Source of the DNA: Tillandsia leiboldiana | Taxonomy: Eukaryota > Streptophyta > Magnoliopsida > Poales > Bromeliaceae | Assembly: GCA_029204045.2 (NCBI GenBank) | Contig: CM055077.1 | Span: forward strand, 9,810,584 to 9,874,583 | Length of the DNA: 64,000 bases | Direction of reading: 5' to 3' | Shown here: piece after piece, positions 47,716 to 59,016 of the stretch | How positions within the stretch are numbered: the stretch's first letter is position 1 | Layout of the letters: each line of letters starts with the position of its first letter | Made by a program: the position numbers and the translations under genes | Notes under the pieces: generated by a model | What the model saw: only the letters and a program-made list of their open reading frames with translations | Database searches by the model: none | What the model was told of the DNA's origin: nothing

Positions 47716-49500
47716 TGTTAAGGAATTTGTATTGGCGTACTTCGTGAAGTGGTTAAGTCTTGAAGATTGAAGATGAAGATGTTTGGATCATATACCTCAA
47801 TCTCAAGAAAGAAGAATTCAAAAGGATCAGGTACGTTTAACTAAATAAGTTTGGTGATCCGAATACTTCTTATAGTGTAGAAACACTTGGATGGATTTTT
47901 AATTGGGGTTAATTGCATACATGCCCCTACAAATATGTCGAATTGCAAATATATCCCTGCAAAATTCAACTTTTCATATTTATCCCTTAAAAAATCCACC
48001 GTTATTCAAATATGGCCCTACCGTCCATCTCTGTTAAAAAAGTTGATTTAACCCTAGGTTAAATGCTTAACCTTGGTTAGATTAAAAATTGAATTTACAT
48101 ATTTACCCTTTCCATATTATACCTAAAAAAAAAAAGGGAAAAAAAGAATTATTTTGATGATAGAATTTTATGATTTTTGGAGAGGGGCATTTTTGTAACA
48201 AGTATAATGGTATTGCTTTTGGAGGGATATATTTGTAAGGGGGCAAAAAAGTCATTTCACATTGAATCTGTTAAAAAATAAACAGATTCCAAACGGGAAT
48301 TAACCAGAGGGGCATATTTGAAGAACTTTGGATTTTTGAAGGGATAAATATGAAAAGTTGAATTTTGCAGGGATATATTTGCAATTCGACATATTTGCAG
48401 GGACATGTATGCAATTAACCCTTTTAATTGCATAAAAATTAAGAAACTGGACTGTTACATGTTCAGGATCCGGATCAGGACATTCCAGTCCGGACCCCGA
48501 ACGTAGGTAAGTTCATGCGGAATTTCAGTCCGGATCGCCCTTGGTTCAGTCCGGACCCGAACATGATTTTTTCAGGAATTCTCTGAAAAATGACGACAGT
48601 CCGGATCAAGCCAAATCCAGTCCGAACCGTCGTACGGAAAAAAGTCTGTTAAGTCAGTTTTTGATTCTTATCCTTTTCCAATGGTTTCTAACCTATAAGT
48701 AAACCCTAATTTCATCTTTTAGGGTAATCCAAAATAAGTTTTGTATTCCGTAAATGACCGAGAAAAATTAACGGAGAAAAACTTACAAAAATCCACATAT
48801 AGAAAAGAAAGGAAATAACTAGATCTATTCTATGTTTCTTCATCTATATTGATTAATTTGATTCTAGGATTTCAAACTCAGATTTTGAGTAGAATCAAAT
48901 TAATTAATACTTAGATGGTATTTCCGATCTATCTTTGATCTAAGTATTCGGCGGATTTTCACCACCAACAAACAATGATTTTCTCAAAAATCGGCGCGTG
49001 GATTCGCGTGGCCTTGTGGACTCAAGGTGCTACCGCTCTCGTGGATTCGGAGCGAGGTACGTTCGTGTGATTGATACGTACTACTTGGTGGAGACCGTGG
49101 ATTCGGTTGGACGTCGTGGACTCGACGTTGGACGCTGTGGATTCGGCGTTGGACGCAAATCGTGGATTCGAGGGCGTTGGACGCAAATCGTGGATTCGAG
49201 GCGCGTTGTGGAGCGAGCGGAGAAGATCAACTAGGAGCGTATGAAAAAAGGTTGAATCGTGTGTGAGTACGTTATATCACCTTTGTACGTGTTTAATTCT
49301 AGTGGATTTCACCGTGTGATCGGTCCCGTGGTTTTTTACTCCTGGTTTGGAGTTTTCCACGTAAAATCTCTGCGTGTTATTTACTTTTCCGCATTGGGTT
49401 ATTTTTACGCAAAGATTTTGGTGTGTTTATTGTTTACACCTATTCACCCCCATCTAGGTTTTTTTTCTCCTATTCAGATCCATATATAACATAACCCACA
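47716..49500 (+). repeat. 3' LTR of Copia-1, carrying a nested DNA element
   Basis: 1785 bp, or 1260 without the insertion. Relative to the 5' LTR it lacks about 64 bp between two CCGGACCC motif copies and has a 29-bp tandem duplication (CGTTGGACGCAAATCG) near 49165. Five TCCGGA motifs remain. Confidence 0.9.
47906..48421. mobile_element. Non-autonomous Mutator-like element (516 bp) in the Copia-1 3' LTR
   Basis: Ends are GGGTTAATTGCATACATGCC and, reversed, GGGTTAATTGCATACATGTC. The inverted repeats run at least 80 bp. A perfect 9-bp duplication TTTTAATTG is present (47897-47905, 48422-48430). The 5' LTR has the single uninterrupted site (about 35111-35119), so the insertion came after Copia-1. 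There is no coding capacity. The length of the duplication points to the Mutator superfamily. Confidence 0.9.
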
Positions 49501-49505
49501 CGTGC

Positions 49506-50943
49506 GGGTATTTTTTCGGTGTTAGAGCTCGAAAAACGGGGAACGGCAAAGCGATCGGATCTGAAATCCGATTTGCGGATCTCCCTGAATGGGATTTTGA
49601 GGGTTTCGGTACTCGTAGGATGCACCGAAACCCGTGCCACGTGATCGGCACGCTTTTCGGGGAGATGAGAATCTTTCTGTTATATACCGAATAAGGGTTT
49701 TTATTTTGTACGAGAGAAATAGATTTTTATTTAATGAATACTTTTCAAGAAAACGAAAACCCTAGTTCGGAGAGAAAAAGAAAGCGGATCTCCGATCTTC
49801 TTCGATCGACGCGCCGGAAGCCGGGAACGAGACGTTACCGTCAACGGGGAGCGGATCCGGATCCTCACCATCGCGAGGAACGTGAACGGATCGTCTTCTC
49901 CGTTAGATCAAGGTAAGCGGCGTTTATTCGTGTGTTTTCGTCGTTTTTGGTTTTGGGTTGCGCCGCTTTTTGGTCCGGGTTGCTTGTGCCGTTCGTCGCG
50001 TCGCCACCGCGATGCCCTAGAACACCGCCGCCGCGATGCCCTAGAGCGCCGCCGCCATGATGCCCTCGAGCACTGCCGCCGAGATGCCCTAGAGTGCCGC
50101 CGCCGTGAAGCCCTAGAGCGCCGCAGCCGCGGTGTACGGACGCGCCGCGCGGGCTGGTGCCGCGCGGGGCCGCACCGCAGGCGGCGCCCGCGCGGGTTGG
50201 TGCCGCGCGGGGCCGCGCCGCTTGCGGTGCCGCGCGGGCTGGTGCCGCGCGGGGCGGCACCGCAGGGGGCGCCGCGCGGGCTGGTGCCGCGCGGGGCCGC
50301 AACGCAGGTGGCGCTTGCGCAGGTTGGTGCCGCGCGGGGCAGCGCCGATTGCGGCGCCGCGCGGGCTGGTGCCGCGCGGGGCTGCACCGCAGGTGGCACC
50401 CGCACGGGTTAGTGCCGCGCGGGGCTACGCCGCTTGCGGCGCTACGCGGGTTGGTGCCGCGCGGGGCTGCGCTGCTTGCGGTGCCGCGCGGGCTGGTGCG
50501 TGCCGCGCGGGGCCGCACCGCTTGCGGCGCCGAGCGGGCTGGTGCCGCGTCGGGCCGCACCGCAGGTGGGGCCCGCGCGGGGCCGCGCCGCTTGCATCGC
50601 CGCGCTGGGCTGCACCGCACGTGGTGCCCGCGCTGGTTGGTGCCGCGCGGGCCTGCGCCGTTTGTTGCGCCGCGCGGGCTGGTATCGCATGGGGCCGCCG
50701 CCGCCGCTCGGTTTTCGCCTTTACTTTTACATGTTTGGAACCTCGGTTCTTCATGGGCAAGTCTAGTCTTACCTTTTTTGTTTTTGGGGACTTTTAGGTC
50801 CGGGTGTCGTTCGAGGGCGCGGGTCGACTTCTGGTGTTCCGGTCAACGCATTCTGAGGTGGGTACCCCTTTTTAGTCGTCTTTGGAGTTGAAGTCTATTT
50901 TGATTTTGTAAGAGTAAGGTGATTACATTCCTAAAGTCTTGTC
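49506..50943 (+). mobile_element. Family B LTR fragment
   Basis: It starts GGGTATTTTTTCGG and carries the GAGCTCGAAAAACGG, CGATCGGATC and CGGCACGCTTTTCGG blocks also found in the solo LTR at 41020-41170. The start of this LTR must lie left of Copia-1 (before 34930). A donor-like CAAG/GTAAGC (about 49911) and an acceptor-like CTTTTAG/GTCCGGG (about 50797) bracket the minisatellite. It is cut at 50943 by Copia-2. Confidence 0.75.
50118..50700. repeat. GC-rich minisatellite, family B LTR fragment
   Basis: The core GCGCGGGCTGGTGCCGCGCG, followed by GGGCCGCACCGC, recurs over a dozen times at roughly 45-bp spacing with substitutions. Frames of up to about 250 codons on both strands are artefacts of this array. 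Confidence 0.9.
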
Positions 50944-51251
50944 TGTAGGTTTTTATAGGATCCACAAGGATCTAAATAGGTACTATCAAACAACTAGAGG
51001 GGGGGTGAATAGGTGTAATACTCAAAAACCAATCTCAGTGCAAAATAAATACCAATGCGGAAAATAAAAACAACACACCGAGATTTACGTGGAAACTCCA
51101 ATCCAGGAGAAAAACCACGGGACCAACACGCAATAGCAATCCACTAAGAAAAGAAGAATAACAAGGTGATTACCGACTTCACGGACTCAAACCCCTCCTT
51201 CAAGTTCTTCGGATCTTGCGCTCCACCAATTGCACGTCCACTGCACACGTT

Positions 51252-51347
51252 CGAATCCACGAACGCCACTCGAATCCACGAGCACACGTTTCGAATCCAC
51301 GAAACGCCTTCAACACACCGAATCCACGATGCTACGTCGAATCCACG
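51252..51347 (-). repeat. CGTGGATTCG decamer array in the Copia-2 LTR
   Basis: The plus strand shows CGAATCCACG exactly five times, at 51252, 51271, 51292, 51319 and 51338, within 96 bp. It lies downstream of the TATA box on the element's strand, the same position as in Copia-1. Confidence 0.9.
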
Positions 51348-51589
51348 ACGCAAACTCAGCCGATACAGAATATAGGCTTCGTTGGTGATCCTTTGCTTAG
51401 ATTATCATTGAAGAACCATGGATGGAATCTCTAAGCAAAGATTAGATCAATTCGACAAAAAATATGTGTTGGAAGAACCGTCGAATTGACCTAAAAGAGG
51501 CTAAAAGAAGAACGATGAAAACCTAGCCTCTAGGGTTGCTCTCGAGTGTTTCTGAATTGGTCGGTTATTCTCGAGAAACCCTAAGTATC

Positions 51590-51866
51590 TATTTATAACC
51601 TTTTGGAAACTAATTAGAGTCGGTTTAGCATTCTTATCACGACATGATATTGTGTACCGGTACTCAAAGTTGGGTTCCGGTACTCAATGACGCAAAACAC
51701 AGATTTTCCTATTGTGTTCCGGTACTCCAAGATGTGTTCCGGTACTCAATGAGAATTACAGAAAATCCTGTGTCGGGTTTGAGGAACTCAAAGTAAGGTT
51801 CCGGTACTCAATGTAAAAACTGATTTTTCCAAGATAAGTTTTATCCAAAACAAACCAAGTACCGGA
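51590..51866 (-). promoter_or_regulatory. Copia-2 LTR promoter: CCGGTACTC array and TATA box
   Basis: CCGGTACTC (plus strand) occurs at 51657, 51677, 51719, 51739 and 51801, mostly as TTCCGGTACTCAATG, and a variant ACCGGAATCC is near 51860. Read on the element's strand the motif is GAGTACCGG. The TATA box at 51597-51590 is about 60 bp downstream, matching the Copia-1 layout. Confidence 0.8.
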
Positions 51867-52117
51867 ATCCAAACTTAAAATAAGTTGTGAGTTAAAAATC
51901 AAGTTCCCAAAACCACGTCTAAACCGGGTTTTAATAAATTTCTGATTCCAAAGATCGTAAATGTACTTAAATCACCATGATTAAATTAATCATACCTGAG
52001 TGTCAATTTGAGCTCATGTTGAATCTTCTTCGAGTCTTCGAATGCTGATTTGACAATTTGATCACTTCAAGACTCCGACTCAACTCACGAAATATGCCAA
52101 TAAAAAAAGCCGTAACA

Positions 52118-52520
52118 ATCTCCCCTTTTGGCAATTTCGTGACAAATCCCAAAAATACATAAAACGCTCAAGTCACTCATCTTAAACCAAAAAATTGAAA
52201 CTCAATGTCATCACCAAAACATTGACTTTCTTTGCGTGAAAGATCCAATAAAAATACAAATACACTTGAACTAGTCTTAGAACAAACTCTATGACTTAGG
52301 ACTTGGAGGCTTAAAGTGATGTAAATCCTGCAAAACAAAACTCCAAACAAAATCAAACGTTAGTCGTTAGAAATTAAATGTAAATCCTACATTTGATTCG
52401 TCCTTTTGGTTCTTTTTGTTTTTCGGCTCTTTTCCTCAATCTTTTCCTTATCTCTTTTTTTTATCTCCCCCTATCTTGAACATCTCTTTTCATCATCTCT
52501 GATCTCCCCCTTTTTGATTC
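52118..52520 (-). other. Polypurine tracts of Copia-2
   Basis: On the minus strand GCCAAAAGGGGAGATT directly abuts the LTR (52118-52133). Further tracts are the reverses of ATCTCCCCCTAT (about 52463) and GATCTCCCCCTTTTTG (about 52501). As in Copia-1, tracts recur between the extra gene and the LTR. Confidence 0.75.
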
Positions 52521-52696
52521 GTCCTCATCATCTTATCATTGTTCTGTTCTCCTCCTTTTTGTCACAAATTGTCAAACAGTGAATATAGACAAAAGAAAAA
52601 TACTAGGAGGATCAGCTCTTAGTTACATGACCATTAGAGTTCTTGTTCATCAACAAGTGAAAAGAAAATGAAAACCAAAAACAAGAAAGTAAAGAG

Positions 52697-54067
52697 TCAC
52701 TCATCGTCATGTGAATCATCATCGTCATCATGTGATGTAGGTCCATGTGATGTACTCGGTGCGGTTGCTCCAGGGACCACATCATCATGCTTGCACCCGA
52801 GGATATAAAAAATCTTCTTTAATCCGTCCTCAAGTTTCTTAAAGCCTTGTTCCATTCTTTTCTTTAGTGAACGAACATCCCGATGCAATGTTTGTAGTGT
52901 TACTACCTCATCAGATCCAGAAGAGTCTTGACGTACTACTTGACGAGGCGGTGGACTCGGAGTCGCTTCACTTGCATAGCCTTTTGCATGCCCAAATGTC
53001 TTCAGAGTGCTAATCGACTTGGCCAAGGTAATTCCATCAATTGCGCCCAAGCCATAGTCATATTTGGCACAAGAAATATCAACTCCGTGATCTTCCAAAA
53101 TGCGAGTTATCAAGATTGGGTATGGAAGAAGTTCACGGCGACTTGATCCTTCGATGACATGCACCATTTGTTGCCAAATAAGGAATGGAATGTTAACATT
53201 AATTCCATGTGCACTCTCTGGGTGACCAAGGAAAAAGAGAAGAAGAAGACGATCCCATCGAATCCTTTTAGTCCCCAGTGTGGGCAATAGGTTGTAGCAT
53301 ATGATTAAAGACAGAATATAGTACTCTGGCTTTAGATCCTTTGACTCAACATACAACCTGTTCGTATGTGTCCCTGACTTGCAGATAGAGTTCACAACAA
53401 GATCCCAATGAGTGTCATATTGGAAGTCTCCCTCAGTATAATACAGACCAGATGTATCGACGGCTAATCCAAGGTTCGCACAAATTACTGCAGGAGTAAT
53501 GTCAAACTTGACACCTCTAACTGTCGTTTCAATGATGAATGTTCCAGTGTCATGGTCTTCATGAAGTGTAACAACTCTCATATAGAACTCCCTGAGTAAC
53601 TCCACACAAAAACCCATCTTTGGTGGAACTCTACCAAGTGGCTGAATTTGAATCCGTTCTAGTAGCCTAGCAAAGTCTGGAACTTCTCGACATAACTCGT
53701 TGAAGTTGACATGCCGCTCTCCAATGCATGTTCTGTTCTCAAATATAGCACGACGCTTTGCACTAACGTGTTGTTCACCTTCATCAACATTTGATCGCCG
53801 TTGAGATTGAGAGCGCTCACGTATTACCGGTCCACCGGTACTTCTTCGCGGAGGAGAATCTGCACCTTTCTTTTTCCTAGAAGACATTGGTGCTTTTCCC
53901 TTTCCTTTCACTGATTCTTCCTCATAATTTGATGAGTGTTCAGATTCAGAGCTAGTCGATCCCTCATCACGTGATCATTTTGTAGCTTTTTTCTTTCCAT
54001 GTCCACGACCACGTCCACTTCCGGTGGCCATCAAAATCACAAGTGCAAGAAGCCAAGAAAATGCCAT
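52697..54067 (-). pseudogene. Extra gene downstream of pol, Copia-2 (one in-frame stop)
   Basis: The ATG at 54067-54065 directly follows a predicted acceptor (TTTGCAG, ending 54072). The frame of 456 residues is broken only by a TGA at 53977-53975, which a single C-to-T change at a CpG would explain. The hydrophobic N-terminus MAFSWLLALVILMATGSG parallels that of Copia-1. A basic, Gly-rich segment follows. The core shares IGERHVN, the FDITPAVI region, LKPEY, IICYNLLP, IRWDRLLLLFFLGHP and NIPFLIW with the Copia-1 protein. The C-terminus has a coiled coil ending KKIFYILGC and an acidic Asp/His tail. Conservation of the core between two strongly diverged elements implies the protein was under selection. 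Function unknown. Confidence 0.78.
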
Positions 54068-54071
54068 TATC

Positions 54072-54435
54072 CTGCAAAGAACATAATGCACTATGATTTG
54101 ATCGCATATGAAGGCTTAAACACGTTTAACAAACATTCTAAACATGTAACATTTGATGATTTAACATTCAAATACAATTTACATGAATACCCTAATTTTC
54201 AAATTTCTTGATATCAAGAACATATGTAAATGATAGATTCAAGAATAATAAGCATGGAAACATGAGTCTAATTACATAGAAGACAATCATTTATGTTCTA
54301 AACATGAAATAAGGTGATACATGCAAGAGATTTCATTAGGAGTAAAGATTAACTCAAAAATCCCTAAATCAAATCATCAAAACCTAAAAACTAGGGTTTT
54401 GAAACAAAAAGAGCAAGATTGATGAAAGATCTTAC
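54072..54435 (-). other. Predicted leader intron of the Copia-2 extra gene (364 bp)
   Basis: On the minus strand the donor TTT/GTAAGATC is at 54435 and the acceptor TTCTTTGCAG ends at 54072. Length and position match the Copia-1 intron. Confidence 0.6.
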
Positions 54436-54543
54436 AAATCAAAGCAAGAAATCCCTTGAACTTGAAGCAAAAACACCTTAGCAAAACTTTAGAGAGAGAG
54501 AGGGAGTGTTTTGTAATGAGAAAAGTGAATTAAAACACTTGAG

Positions 54544-54799
54544 TTCCGGTATTTATGAAAACCGCAGTTCGTGTACCGGTACTCGAAGGTGCGTACCGGT
54601 ACTCAATACAAAAACTGAAAAACACCCGTTCGGGTTCCGGATTGAACAGGGTTGATCCGGATCTGAGAATTTAGTTCCGGTACCAAACATAGAGTACCGG
54701 TACCGAAGTGAAAACCTGAAAAATTTTAGTTCGGGATCCGGATTGAGTTTTCTGATCCGGATTCTTGGTTCCGGTACTAAAAGATAAGTACCGGTACTC
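54544..54799 (-). promoter_or_regulatory. Putative internal promoter of the Copia-2 extra gene
   Basis: ACCGGT occurs at 54575, 54595, 54696 and 54790, TCCGGA at 54636, 54656, 54737 and 54756, and there are three TTCCGGT. CCGGTACTC, the LTR motif, recurs three times (54576, 54596, 54791). A TATA-like CATAAATA lies at 54557-54550. The layout repeats the LTR promoter of the same element. Confidence 0.6.
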
Positions 54800-55187
54800 C
54801 AGAGCCAAAATCCAATAATTTCTTGAAACAAATCCAAATTTTGAAATCTTTCAAATACCGATTTGTGTTCCATCAAGAAAACAATTTAAGTGCTTTGAAA
54901 TATAATGAGATCACATAGATGTCATTCAATCCAATTAATTTTACAAAAATTAAAAATATTTACTCCGTAATCAGGAAAAACAAAGATAGAACATTATAAA
55001 CCGTTTTTCAAGTTATATGCGTCAAACATAAGTCATCAAAAATAATCTAGAGATCCAAGCTCTATCAAGATGTAACGGATTTACAAAGATGACTTACAGA
55101 GATTTCCAAATGACATCAATTTGATTTATACCCTTTCAAATTTGAGATAAACACTAAAATACCTAAGGGTGGCTCTTTGAGCATCTT

Positions 55188-58100
55188 TGTCACGCCCCGG
55201 CGTCGAAACTGCGACCCGGGCTCGCCAACAGATCCGCCGCCCATACGGGAAGCCCCGTATAGACGAAGCGACTAACCTGCAAAAGATCAACTATACTATA
55301 CAGATATCAGAGCTGAAAGTAAAATAATCTGCAGAAAAAGTAAAATAAACTACTGTACAACTGGAAATAAAGATACAATGTCCATCTCCCAAATACGATC
55401 ATATACAAAGTCCTCTAACACAAAACTCAGAACTCAATAGGGAGATATCTCTAATAAATACATCAGTGTACAGGCTCTCAAAACATAAAACATCCTCACA
55501 ACATCAGTCTCTCAAAAGATGAAAAACAACTAATCTACTGAAGCTCTCCTCCGAAGGGGTACCGCTACACTCCAAGGACGGGTAGGGAACTAGCTCGCGA
55601 CTCCCTCGCCTCGGTCAAGAGAAACAGCAACTGGAGCAACAGGAACAGGAGAAGAAGTCCCTGGGGAAAAACACCACGACGGGTGTGAGAACTACTTCCC
55701 ATAGTAGTTCTTAGTGGGTGCCGCCAACAAGCCCAACGGTCTGCCCACTAAGTCTACTAGAGGCATAAAGTAACAATAATAATACTGAAATGAAAGGGCT
55801 GGAAAGTAACTCTACAGCTACTATGCCTCTATCTAGATGCTCAAAAAGTGGAACAGATGGAAACATGATGCATCTACTAACCCCAAACATCCAGATCACC
55901 CAATCTACCTGACTGCCTCCTCAGGTCCATTCAAACCTGCGCCTACCTACTGCCGTTACATCCCGGAGGACCGGACTGACGTAGGGCGTCCGTAGCTGCC
56001 AAAACTGGGCCAGCCAGAGGGGCTGTGTCCGTAACTGCCAAAACTGGGGCAGTGAGAGGGACGTCGTCGACAAGTCGCGATACCAAAGTGCAGACCTACC
56101 CCGGACGTGGCACTCGAGGGGAGCGACCCCAACGAGGACAAGGGTATCCGCGCACTCTGTCGAGCTCAAGTGGCACTGCAGGCTATAGTCCAAAATCTAC
56201 GCTCACGCTCTGAACGGAAAGACTCATAATCCTCAAACATCTCGCGCAACAGTCGGAGCACTCTCGACGACTCAGCTGATCAGCTCCCACGAACACGAGA
56301 CACTAGCCTCTCCAACAGCTCACAGCACAAAACACACTGGCTGGAGATACTCCACTGCCAGGATCGACCCACAACTCAGAGCCAACAAAACAGGTCGGAC
56401 AACACTCAACGACCCGGGACCACCGTCAATCCCGACGGTTCCCAACAACACAGGCCAGAAGATACCCGACAGCCCGGGATCACCGTCTACACAACGGCTC
56501 CCCGCGACAGAACAACAACTCAGAGATAACTCAAGAAGGGCCGACACCATAAGGGTTTGGAAAACCCGATAGGTCGGTGCTAAGAACCCTATCAAACAAG
56601 AACAGACTCTATGCTCCGCCTATCGAAGTTCCCGGCCCCCTTACAGTTCGGGAACACGACAACCTCGGTACAACACGTAGAAGACACCAACCAGGGCCCG
56701 AAAGTTTCGGGAGACCTACACCTACAACCCTATCAAACAAGAATAGGTTCCAGGCTCGGCCCCCGTGGCTTTCGTCCTAACAAAGGAATGGCCCCTAGAA
56801 CCCAGACCACTCGAATCCTTCCGAGTGGGGAAGTTTACAGGAAAAAGGTGACATTTGTTACTGAAAACCATTTTCACTCAACCCACGCAGGGTGAGGACT
56901 AAAAGTAGTTCCCCTTTTTGAAAAACTATCTTGATTTGAGAAGAAACCCATTTTAATGATTTTTAGTTCTTTTAGGAAAAACAGTTAGAAAATAAGTATT
57001 TATACCTAAACCTCGAAGGACTGATGCCTTTGTCCAATCAAACAAGAACAGACTCCAGCGGCCCTTCGATGCTTGGAAGAAAACATTGGTAGACTAAAAT
57101 CATGTGTATGTCGAAAAGGGTTCTGGGTTCTAGGTCCTGCTAACACTGGTACACAACTGCCACTATCACAGTGGCGACAGCAAAAACAGGGAAACAAGAC
57201 CTCCCGGGACTACCGTTTACCCAAACGGCTCCCGGCACAGATAAGCGACCAACTATATCTACCAGACTCCACTCTGCTCCTAAGCACGAGTGCAAATGCA
57301 TCCCACACTAAAAGGAAGTCCCGACCGCTCGGCCCACTACCCGGGCGAGGAAGACACTATGTCCAGGAATAGAAGAATAGTGTGGATGTCTAAAACATAA
57401 ATAAACCTAGCCCAGATGAGGGTTTTCTACTAGTCTGGTTACACATGCAACATATGACAGGGTGCTAGGTCAAGTTCCAATAACTATAATTTAACAGGTG
57501 GTAGGAAGCAAAAGGGATCATAAGATCAATACAAGGAATAACAATTCCTATATTCTAGCATGCTACACAAGAATCCACTATCATGCATGGTCCTACAATA
57601 GCAGAATTAATGTTCAGTCCATCAAACTTGGAGACAAGGCCACCCACCTGAAGGCGCTAACAGTCCAAGATCCAACAGCTGAAGACACCAAGAGCAGCAA
57701 CCTCCACTAATTCTCAACTCCAACGGGTCCAGAAATACTCGCAAACACCCCTGGGTACAACAATAAGATCTGAAGTTACACTTAATTCCAAAATATCCAG
57801 GTATACACAAACAACCGAAATCAGCCCCGAAGTTGTGCAATTTTCACCTGCAGAACGGACTCAGAAAAATCCAGCAAAAATAATGTCGCGATCCTCGCGT
57901 CGAGACCTTCCAGACGGGTACCTGCACGTCCAATTCCGAGCACCGTAGGCCAAGTTACAAATTCCACAACACAGGGTGCTCATAACCTCACAACATACAC
58001 AACTATAATACTCTGCACAGTAAAAGGGAGAAGAATATACCTTCGAGCAAATCTCAGAAAAATCCCCAAAAAATATGATGAGAATCCTTACGACGCGTAT

Positions 58101-59016
58101 ATGTAAAAAGTGTATAGGAGCGTCTCAATCCGATGTCCGGTTGCGGAGATAACGCCGAAAGGTCGAACCGCTGTCCAAAACTCCACCACAAAAACCGTGT
58201 CACAGTAAACTCAGAAAAACACCTCAAAAAGCGTGAAAGGAGGGGAAGCAGGAAACACCAAGATCTTAGCTCTGTCTGTCGCCGATCCAATGGCGCAAGA
58301 ATTGCCTGAAAAGGTGGTCGGAGTATGCTGGGAGAGCTCGCGCACCGAAACGCGACGAAGGAGATCACAAATGGACGAGCGTCGCGCCGCGCCGAAGAAA
58401 AAGGGAACCTCGAAGTGCGTGCCACCAAAAATCCTAGATATCCTCCAAAAGATGCAGAACACGAAGGGGAGTAACATTGCTTAAGGGCTCGGGGTGAGGG
58501 GAAGCTCCGAAATTCGGCAAAAGGGGTGAAGAAGGAGGCTCGGATCCTTTAAATAGGCTGCCCGAAACAATTCGGAAAATACCGAACGTGTCCCGGTTTC
58601 CGGGCGTAAGGGGACATTCGGGCGCGCACAGTGTTGGGCCGCCCCAAAACTGTAGCAGCCTGAATCTCCCGTGGGCCTCCACGTCGCCCGCCAAACAGGC
58701 GACAGCGAAACCGGCCTCCCGCCGAACGACACGTGGCCACCGCGGACGCCGACGCGTGGAGCGCACTCGCGCGGGAAACGGGGTCAACGCGCGTCTGCGC
58801 CGCCGCCTGCGCCCCTGCCAGGCACGCGCTCCGAGGCCAGCAACACCAGCACCGTGGACCCGGTCCACTACACCGACCAACCACACACTGCCATGTGTCA
58901 CCCTCCGGTCCACCGTACACCCGCGCTTATCCCGTGGACCGCGCCTGCTGCGCTGGTCAACCGGGAGCCGCCACGTGTCCCGCGCCCGGGTGCACGCCCC
59001 CGCTGTAGACCGAGCG
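55188..59016 (-). mobile_element. Family A LTR, third copy, interrupted
   Basis: It starts TGTCACGCCCCGGCGTCG on the plus strand and follows the 22138 LTR closely through GGGTGTGAGAACTACTTCCC, AACAGGGAAACAAGACCTCC and the GC-rich U3 with CACGTGG boxes near 58730 and 58970. It stops within GTAGACCGAGCG, exactly where the family B element starts. The rest should lie beyond 64000. It may be a solo LTR or part of a full element. Frames inside (for example 58434-59063) are LTR by-products. Confidence 0.88.

Larger units (their letters stand above)
34930..49500 (+). mobile_element. Copia-1: Sirevirus-type Ty1/Copia element (14.6 kb with nested insertions)
   Basis: LTRs are 34930-36224 and 47716-49500, both TGTTAAGG...AACCCACA. 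A perfect 5-bp target duplication CGTGC flanks it (34925-34929, 49501-49505). Order: LTR, primer site, gag-pol, extra gene with leader intron, polypurine tract, LTR. Two later insertions sit inside, a solo family B LTR (40912-43579) and a 516-bp DNA element in the 3' LTR (47906-48421). Gag frameshifts, a mutated reverse transcriptase active site and the solo LTR make it non-functional. Assignment to the Sirevirus lineage rests on the extra gene after pol, several polypurine-like tracts, palindromic CCGG motifs in the LTR and the long gag-pol. Confidence 0.9.
50944..52117 (-). repeat. 3' LTR of Copia-2
   Basis: 1174 bp. On the minus strand it runs TGTTACGG...AACCTACA. It holds the motif array (51657-51866), a TATA box TATAAATA (51597-51590) and the CGTGGATTCG array. 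The 5-bp flank at 50939-50943 is TTGTC; the partner flank is outside the window. Confidence 0.85.
50944..55187 (-). mobile_element. Copia-2: Sirevirus-type element, 3' part only
   Basis: Minus strand. The order from the left is the 3' LTR (50944-52117), polypurine tract, extra gene, and pol-distal spacer. It is broken at 55187 by a family A LTR within a sequence (GGCTCTTTGAGCATCTTT) whose reverse matches Copia-1 at 44633. LTR ends, polypurine tract and gene order match Copia-1, but the sequences are strongly diverged, so it is a separate subfamily. Gag-pol and the other LTR must lie beyond the window. Confidence 0.85.

Noticed and set aside
50132..50891. Frames of 220-250 codons on both strands
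   Set aside because: They are produced by the GC-rich minisatellite. Opposite strands and other frames are equally open, and the translations are Arg/Ala/Gly repeats.
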